Shown: one piece after another, positions 59,381 to 64,000 of the stretch
How the letters are laid out: every line of letters begins with the position of its first letter
Numbering within the stretch: position 1 is the first letter of the stretch
NCBI GenBank assembly: GCA_016705245.1
Contig: JADIYM010000001.1
Span: 434,001 to 498,000, forward strand
Origin: Blastocatellia bacterium
GTDB taxonomy: Bacteria > Acidobacteriota > Blastocatellia > UBA7656 > JADIYM01
Direction: 5' to 3'
Length of the DNA stretch: 64,000 nt
Translations under genes and position numbers: made by a program
Notes under the pieces: generated by a model
The model's input: the letters and a program-made list of their open reading frames with translations, nothing else
The model's database searches: none
Told to the model about the DNA's origin: nothing

Positions 59381-60358
59381 GTGAGCGCATCACCCGTCAG
59401 CGACTTTGTCCGTCACCACTTCCGCCACTTCAACGCCGCTGCGCTCGTCGACGCCGCCGACGCCTACCAGCGCCACCTCGACGGCGGCGGCAAGATGCTC
59501 GTCACCCTCGCCGGCGCCATGAGCACCGCGGAGCTCGGTCTCTCGCTCGCCGAGATGATCCGCCAGGACAAGGTCCACGCCATCTCGTGCACCGGCGCGA
59601 ATCTCGAGGAAGACCTCTTCAACCTCGTCGCCCACGACTTCTACGAGCGCGTGCCCCACTACCGCGACCTCACGCCGGCCGACGAAGCCGACCTGCTCGC
59701 TCGACACATGAACCGCGTCACCGACACGTGCATCCCCGAAGAGGAAGCAATGCGCCGGCTCGAAGCCGCGCTCGTCGACGAATGGACCGCCGCCGACCGC
59801 GCCGGCGAGCAATACTTCCCGCACGAGTTCATGTTCCGCGTCCTGCGCTCCGGCGTGCTGAAGGACTCGTACCAGATCGATCCGAAGGACTCGTGGATGA
59901 TCGCCGCGGCCGAGAAGAACCTGCCGATGATCGTTCCCGGCTGGGAAGACTCGACGATGGGCAACATGTTCGCCGGCCACGTGATCACTGGCGACATCAA
60001 GAACGTCCACACCGTCCGCACCGGAATCGAGTACATGACGTGGCTCGCTGGCTGGTACACCGAGTCGAGCGCCGACCACTCGATCGGCTTCTTCCAGATC
60101 GGCGGTGGCATCGCCGGCGACTTCCCGATCTGCGTCGTGCCGATGCTGCACCAGGATCTCGGCCGCACGGGCGTCCCGGTGTGGGGCTACTTCGCGCAGA
60201 TCTCGGACTCGACGACGAGCTACGGCTCGTATTCGGGTGCGGTGCCGAACGAGAAGATCACCTGGGGCAAGCTCGCTCCGGACACACCGAAGTACATAGT
60301 TGAGTCCGATGCCTCGATCGTCGCGCCGCTGATTTTCGCGTTGCTGCTCGGCTGGTAG
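59381..60358 (+). CDS. Deoxyhypusine synthase-like family protein
   Basis: The 325-residue protein matches the bacterial deoxyhypusine-synthase-like group: LVTLAGAMSTAELGLSLAEM, ISCTGANLEEDLFNLVAHD, PMIVPGWEDSTMGNMFAGHV, IGFFQIGGGIAGDFPICVVP and GSYSGAVPNEKITWGKL. True deoxyhypusine synthases attach spermidine-derived aminobutyl to eIF5A through a Lys in GGGxxKH; here the stretch reads GGGIAGDF, without that Lys. A polyamine-related reaction is likely but the substrate is unknown. GTG at 59381 with AGGAGG upstream is preferred. Confidence 0.85.
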   Translation: MSASPVSDFVRHHFRHFNAAALVDAADAYQRHLDGGGKMLVTLAGAMSTAELGLSLAEMIRQDKVHAISCTGANLEEDLFNLVAHDFYERVPHYRDLTPADEADLLARHMNRVTDTCIPEEEAMRRLEAALVDEWTAADRAGEQYFPHEFMFRVLRSGVLKDSYQIDPKDSWMIAAAEKNLPMIVPGWEDSTMGNMFAGHVITGDIKNVHTVRTGIEYMTWLAGWYTESSADHSIGFFQIGGGIAGDFPICVVPMLHQDLGRTGVPVWGYFAQISDSTTSYGSYSGAVPNEKITWGKLAPDTPKYIVESDASIVAPLIFALLLGW

Positions 60359-60399
60359 GGCGGAATCAACGAAGGCTGGATCATGTCCGACATGGTATC

Positions 60400-60432
60400 G
60401 TCGCGCCTTTGCGCCTTTGCGCCTTTGCGCGA
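60400..60432. repeat. CTCTGCG-family half element D3
   Basis: Three tandem GCGCCTTTGC words without a matching second arm, 41 bp after the preceding stop. It looks like one arm of a D-family palindrome. Confidence 0.5.
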
Positions 60433-60456
60433 ATACTTCATCAGGAGGTACACATC

Positions 60457-60885
60457 GTGATCTCAAACTTCTTCATTCCCCGGCAACTTCCTCTCGTCCT
60501 CATCACAATCGCATCGCTCGCCGTTACAACCACTGCCGGCATAGCCACCGAAGACCAACAGTTCCCTACGCCTGAACTGAAGGCGTTCCACGATGCAATG
60601 CACCCGCTGGTTCACGAGGCCGCGCCTGCGAAGGACGCCGGACGGATTCGCGCGGCGGCTCCTGACCTCGACGCGAAACGCAGCGCCATCCTGCGCAGCG
60701 GCACCGGATCGGCCACGGGCAAGGCGAAGCTCGAGCTCGTGAAGCTGCTGGAGGCCTTCAACAGTTCGGTGACGAAACTCGTCCAGGCGTCGAAGGCGAC
60801 CGGCAACGACGAAGCCGTCCTCACGGCGCTCGACGACGTCCACACGGCGTTCGGGGCGCTGGTCGCGGGGTGTCCGCCAAAGTAG
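60457..60885 (+). CDS. Small secreted helical protein, hypothetical
   Basis: The 142-residue protein has a signal peptide (about residues 10-30) and a mature helical domain, with HDAMHPLVHEAAPAKDAGRI and DEAVLTALDDVHTAFGALV. The single Cys is three residues from the end (CPPK). The GTG has AGGAGGT 7 nt upstream, which fixes the start. The layout recalls small four-helix periplasmic proteins, but no haem motif is present. Function unknown. Confidence 0.65.
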   Translation: MISNFFIPRQLPLVLITIASLAVTTTAGIATEDQQFPTPELKAFHDAMHPLVHEAAPAKDAGRIRAAAPDLDAKRSAILRSGTGSATGKAKLELVKLLEAFNSSVTKLVQASKATGNDEAVLTALDDVHTAFGALVAGCPPK

Positions 60886-60902
60886 CCCCCGGTCGAATCG
60901 GA

Positions 60903-61004
60903 TTCTCTGCGTCTCTGCGAGACCACTGCGTCTCTGTGAGAAACTCGGTTTGAGGCGGCGCCTTTCCCGCAGAGACGCAAAGGTCTCGCAAAGGCGCAGA
61001 GGCT
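60903..61004. repeat. Palindromic 3'-end element, CTCTGCG family, copy D4
   Basis: CTCTGCGTCTCTGCG (60905-60919) pairs with CGCAGAGACGCAAAG (60968-60982) with one mismatch, and further CTGCGTCTCTGTGAG / CTCGCAAAGGCGCAGAG words lie inside and outside. It starts 17 bp after the preceding stop. Confidence 0.8.
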
Positions 61005-61040
61005 TCACGGTGCCCTCAAGTCTGGCACGGAACCCTCTGC

Positions 61041-61046
61041 TATACT
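61041..61046 (+). promoter_or_regulatory. Candidate -10 box for the ABC exporter genes (leaderless)
   Basis: TATACT lies 9 nt before the ATG at 61056 with no ribosome site between. Confidence 0.5.
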
Positions 61047-61055
61047 CGCCCGTTC

Positions 61056-62819
61056 ATGCTGCAGATGACGAACGTCCAGCGCATCCTCGGGTACTACGCG
61101 CGGTACAAACGGGCGCTCATCCTCGGCGGCCTCGCCGTCGTCCTCTCGTACATCGTCAAGCTGAGCGCGCCGTCGATCGTCAAGCTCGCCATCGACGACC
61201 TGCGACTGACTTCGGAATCCGGCGCGACCATGCAGCGGTCGCTCGTCTGGTACGGCGCCGTTTTCCTCTCGATCATTCTCGTCCAGGGGCTGTTTCTCTA
61301 CGCCCAGCGCTGGATTCTCATCGGCATGTCGCGCGACGTCGAATACGACCTCCGCAACGATTTCTACGCCCACATGCAGCGGCTTCCGCAGTCGTTCTAC
61401 GTCGAGAACCGCACGGGCGACCTGATGGCGCGCGCGACCAACGACCTCGGTGCCGTCCGGATGATGATCGGCCCGGCCCTCATGTACGCGCTCGGGACCA
61501 CCACTGTCATCGTCCTCGCGTTCCCGCTGATGCTCAAGATCAACGTCAGCCTCACGCTGCTGTCACTCTGCACGCTTCCGTTCGTCTCGATGGCCACCAA
61601 GTTCTTCGCGAAGCGCATTCACGATCGGTTCGAGAAGGTCCAGGAGGAGTTCTCGTCGATCACCGCCCGCGCGCAGGAGAACCTCGCCGGCGTGCGCGTC
61701 GTTCGCGCCTATACCCGCGAAGACACCGAGTCCGAAGCCTTTGGCGCCTTCAACCGCAAGTTCGTCGAACGCAACCGAGCGATTGCGAAGCTCCAGTCGC
61801 TCTTCTACCCGTGCCTGCAGACCTTCACGGGACTCGGCTTCGCCGCCGTCGTCTGGTACGGCGGGCAGAAGGTCATCTCCGGCGACATCTCTCTCGGCCA
61901 GTTCGTCGAGTTCAACTTCTACCTGACCTACCTCATCTGGCCGACGATCGCGCTTGGCTGGGTCATCAACCTCTATCAGCGCGGTATGGCGTCGATGGGA
62001 CGGCTCAACAGCATCCTCAACGCCGAGCCGGCAATCACCGACGCGCCCGACGCCCGCGACATCGAGGTTGCAGGCGGCATCGAGTTCTCGAACCTGTCGT
62101 TTACCTACCCAGGCGCCGCGCGTCCCGTGCTCTCTGACATCTCGCTGCGGATCGAACCCGGAACGACGCTCGCCATCGTCGGGCGCACGGGATCTGGCAA
62201 GTCGACGCTCGTGAACCTCATTCCGCGCCTCATCGACGCCGGCCCGGGAATGGTCCGAATCGACGGCCATTCGATCCACGACGTGTCGCTCGAGTCGCTC
62301 CGCTCGAGCATCGGCTACGTCCAGCAGGAGACGTTCCTGTTCTCAGACACAGTTGCCGAGAACATCGCGTTCGGCGTACCGGGCGCCGAACGCGCCGATG
62401 TCGAATGCGCCGCCGAGCAGGCCGGGCTTGCCCGCGACGTCGTGAGCTTCCCGAAAGGATTCGAGACGATGGTCGGCGAGCGCGGCATCACGCTCTCCGG
62501 CGGCCAGAAACAGCGGACCGCCATTGCCCGCGCGCTGCTTCGGCAGCCGCGCATCCTCATCCTCGACGATGCACTTTCGGCTGTCGATACATACACCGAA
62601 GAGCGGATCCTCAAGCGGCTGCGCGGCATCATGCAGGACCGCACGAGCATTCTCGTGTCGCACCGCGTCTCGACCGTGAAGGACGCCGATCTCATCATCG
62701 TGCTCGAGGACGGACGCATCGCCGAACGCGGCACTCACGACGAGCTCCTCGCCCACGGCGGACTTTACGCCGAGCTGCACGCGAGGCAGATGCTCGAGGA
62801 GGAGCTGGCGGCGAGCTGA
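61056..62819 (+). CDS. ABC transporter half-exporter (permease plus ATPase), MsbA/MdlA-like
   Basis: The 587-residue protein has an N-terminal six-helix exporter domain (to about residue 320) and an ATPase domain with Walker A VGRTGSGKST, Q-loop YVQQETF, signature LSGGQKQR, Walker B ILILDDALSAVD and the H-loop His in LVSHRVS. Such half-transporters pair to export lipids, drugs or peptides. The next gene, 21 bp downstream, encodes another half, which suggests a heterodimer. Substrate unknown. Confidence 0.93.
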   Translation: MLQMTNVQRILGYYARYKRALILGGLAVVLSYIVKLSAPSIVKLAIDDLRLTSESGATMQRSLVWYGAVFLSIILVQGLFLYAQRWILIGMSRDVEYDLRNDFYAHMQRLPQSFYVENRTGDLMARATNDLGAVRMMIGPALMYALGTTTVIVLAFPLMLKINVSLTLLSLCTLPFVSMATKFFAKRIHDRFEKVQEEFSSITARAQENLAGVRVVRAYTREDTESEAFGAFNRKFVERNRAIAKLQSLFYPCLQTFTGLGFAAVVWYGGQKVISGDISLGQFVEFNFYLTYLIWPTIALGWVINLYQRGMASMGRLNSILNAEPAITDAPDARDIEVAGGIEFSNLSFTYPGAARPVLSDISLRIEPGTTLAIVGRTGSGKSTLVNLIPRLIDAGPGMVRIDGHSIHDVSLESLRSSIGYVQQETFLFSDTVAENIAFGVPGAERADVECAAEQAGLARDVVSFPKGFETMVGERGITLSGGQKQRTAIARALLRQPRILILDDALSAVDTYTEERILKRLRGIMQDRTSILVSHRVSTVKDADLIIVLEDGRIAERGTHDELLAHGGLYAELHARQMLEEELAAS

Positions 62820-62840
62820 GGCCCTCCGCGCAAGGAATCC

Positions 62841-64000
62841 ATGAGCGACGAGACGACAAAAAACCCGAACGAGGAGGAGGCACTCGGCAAGGCCTACGAT
62901 GGCCGGCTTGCGCGCCGACTCGCCGGATACCTGCGCCCGTACCGCGCGCGGGTGGCGGTCGGCGTCGTCCTGCTCATGTTCGGGTCGCTCGTGGAGCTAG
63001 CCGGCCCGCTGCTGACGGCCCTTGCCGTCGACCGCTACATCCCGAACCGCGACTACGCCGGCCTCAACCTCATCGCGCTCGGCTACGTCGGATGCCTGCT
63101 GATGGCCTTCGGACTGTCGGCGGCGAACACGTACCTGATGCAGATGCTCGGGCAATATGTGCAGTACGACCTGCGCCGCCAGATCTTCGCGAAGCTGCAG
63201 CGCATCGACGTCAGCTACTACGACCGGAATCCCGTCGGACGGCTCATCACACGTCTCACGAGCGACGTCGACGCGCTCAACGAGCTCTTCACGTCCGGTT
63301 TCGTCGCGATCTTCGGCGACGTCATCACGCTGACGGCGATCACGATCGTGCTCTTCGTCTTCGACTGGCGGCTGGCGTGCGTGACGCTCGTCATCCTGCC
63401 GGCGATGTTGCTCGTCACGGGATGGTTCCGTCGCGGCGCCCGCGAAGGATTCCGGAAGGTGCGGCTGCGCATCGCGCGAATCAACGCGTTCCTGCAGGAA
63501 CACGTGTCGGGCATGTCGGTCGTGCAGCTGTTCGGGCGCGAGAAGCTCGAGCTCGGCCGCTTCGACAAGATCAACGACGAGCACCGCGTCGCGAACATCG
63601 AGACGATCTTCTACTACGCGGTCTTTTTCCCGGCGATCGAGATCATCTCGTCGGCGGGCATCGCGCTGATTCTCTGGTACGGCGGCGGCCGCGTGATCGC
63701 TGGCGCAATGTCGCTCGGCGCGCTCATCGCGTTCATCCAGTACGCGCAGCGCTTTTACCAGCCCATTCGCGATCTCTCGGACAAATACAACATCCTGCAG
63801 GCTGCGATGGCCGCGTCGGAGCGCATCTTCAACCTGCTCGACGAGCAGCCGAAGATCACGTCGCCCGCGTCGCCGGCCGCCGTCGCCCCGCGCGCGCTTG
63901 GCCGGATCGAGTTCCGCAACGTCTGGTTTGCCTACAAGGACGAAGACTGGGTGCTGCGCGACGTGTCGTTCACGGTTGAGCCGGGCCAGTCGGTCGGGGT
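62841..64000 (+). CDS. ABC transporter half-exporter, second subunit (cut by window end)
   Basis: The visible 386 residues cover a charged N-terminus (MSDETTKNPNEEEALGKAYD), the six-helix exporter domain (YLRPYRARVAVGVVLL ... ALIAFIQYAQRFYQPI) and the start of the ATPase domain (IEFRNVWFAYKDEDWVLRDV). The Walker A motif lies just outside the window. AAGGA precedes the ATG. It is the probable partner of the upstream half-exporter, in the manner of MdlA/MdlB-type pairs. Confidence 0.93.
   Translation, partial: MSDETTKNPNEEEALGKAYDGRLARRLAGYLRPYRARVAVGVVLLMFGSLVELAGPLLTALAVDRYIPNRDYAGLNLIALGYVGCLLMAFGLSAANTYLMQMLGQYVQYDLRRQIFAKLQRIDVSYYDRNPVGRLITRLTSDVDALNELFTSGFVAIFGDVITLTAITIVLFVFDWRLACVTLVILPAMLLVTGWFRRGAREGFRKVRLRIARINAFLQEHVSGMSVVQLFGREKLELGRFDKINDEHRVANIETIFYYAVFFPAIEIISSAGIALILWYGGGRVIAGAMSLGALIAFIQYAQRFYQPIRDLSDKYNILQAAMAASERIFNLLDEQPKITSPASPAAVAPRALGRIEFRNVWFAYKDEDWVLRDVSFTVEPGQSVG

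Noticed and set aside
1..64000. tRNA, rRNA or replication origin
   Set aside because: I found no cloverleaf with a conserved T-arm, no rRNA signature, and no DnaA-box cluster; gyrA alone is not evidence for an origin.

Overview
The window is a high-GC bacterial chromosome segment with no rRNA or tRNA gene, no transposase and no phage gene that I can see. Several features together point to the Acidobacteriota: an ECF sigma factor overlapping a Ser/Thr kinase with a C-terminal beta-propeller, two DUF1800-DUF1501 gene pairs, secreted MPAGEY-type small proteins, and many long intergenic palindromes. This is an inference from gene content, not a phylogeny.

Layout. 1-6.9 kb (minus): start of 6-phosphogluconate dehydrogenase, then a two-gene unit for an outer-membrane barrel and a ten-haem cytochrome/beta-propeller protein. 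7.2-10.3 kb: a histone-deacetylase-like hydrolase facing a zinc-ribbon/kinase/SH3 protein. 10.4-14.7 kb: an M15-like peptidase, hisIE, trpE and a double cyclophilin. 14.7-19 kb: two tandem secreted propeller paralogues, each behind the same structured RNA leader, flanked by long palindromes. 19-22.3 kb (minus): a DUF3352-pilin fusion and two small membrane proteins. 22.4-29.5 kb: trpG-trpD, a kinase with a SUMF1-type domain, then trpC-trpF-purN and a geranylgeranyl-reductase-family gene. 29.6-37 kb: two convergent DUF1800-DUF1501 pairs around an LTxxQ-repeat protein; one DUF1501 gene is frameshifted. 37-46 kb: TPR lipoprotein, gyrA, plsC, the rsmI operon, a short family A DNA polymerase and a Tat-type Fe/Mn superoxide dismutase. 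46-50 kb: two tandem FG-GAP proteins and a small secreted protein. 50-55 kb: ECF sigma/kinase pair, a decayed gene and a zinc-ribbon protein. 55-64 kb: a DHFR-like reductase, a large secreted PHP-type protein, a deoxyhypusine-synthase-like protein, a small secreted protein and two ABC exporter half-transporters (the second cut by the window end).

How the genes work together. The tryptophan pathway (trpE, G, D, C, F) is split over three sub-clusters within 16 kb, mixed with hisIE and purN, which share PRPP and purine chemistry; trpA and trpB are not here. Three kinases of different architecture suggest heavy Ser/Thr signalling. Much of the rest is envelope or secreted protein.

The most unusual content is between the genes. 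Twelve low-complexity palindromes from three unrelated word families lie within about 40 bp downstream of a stop codon, without exception. Two 130-nt leaders align without gaps, keep the same stems through compensatory changes, and bury the ribosome binding site in a GAAA hairpin. Several genes also have a -10 box only 8-10 nt before the start codon, implying leaderless transcripts.
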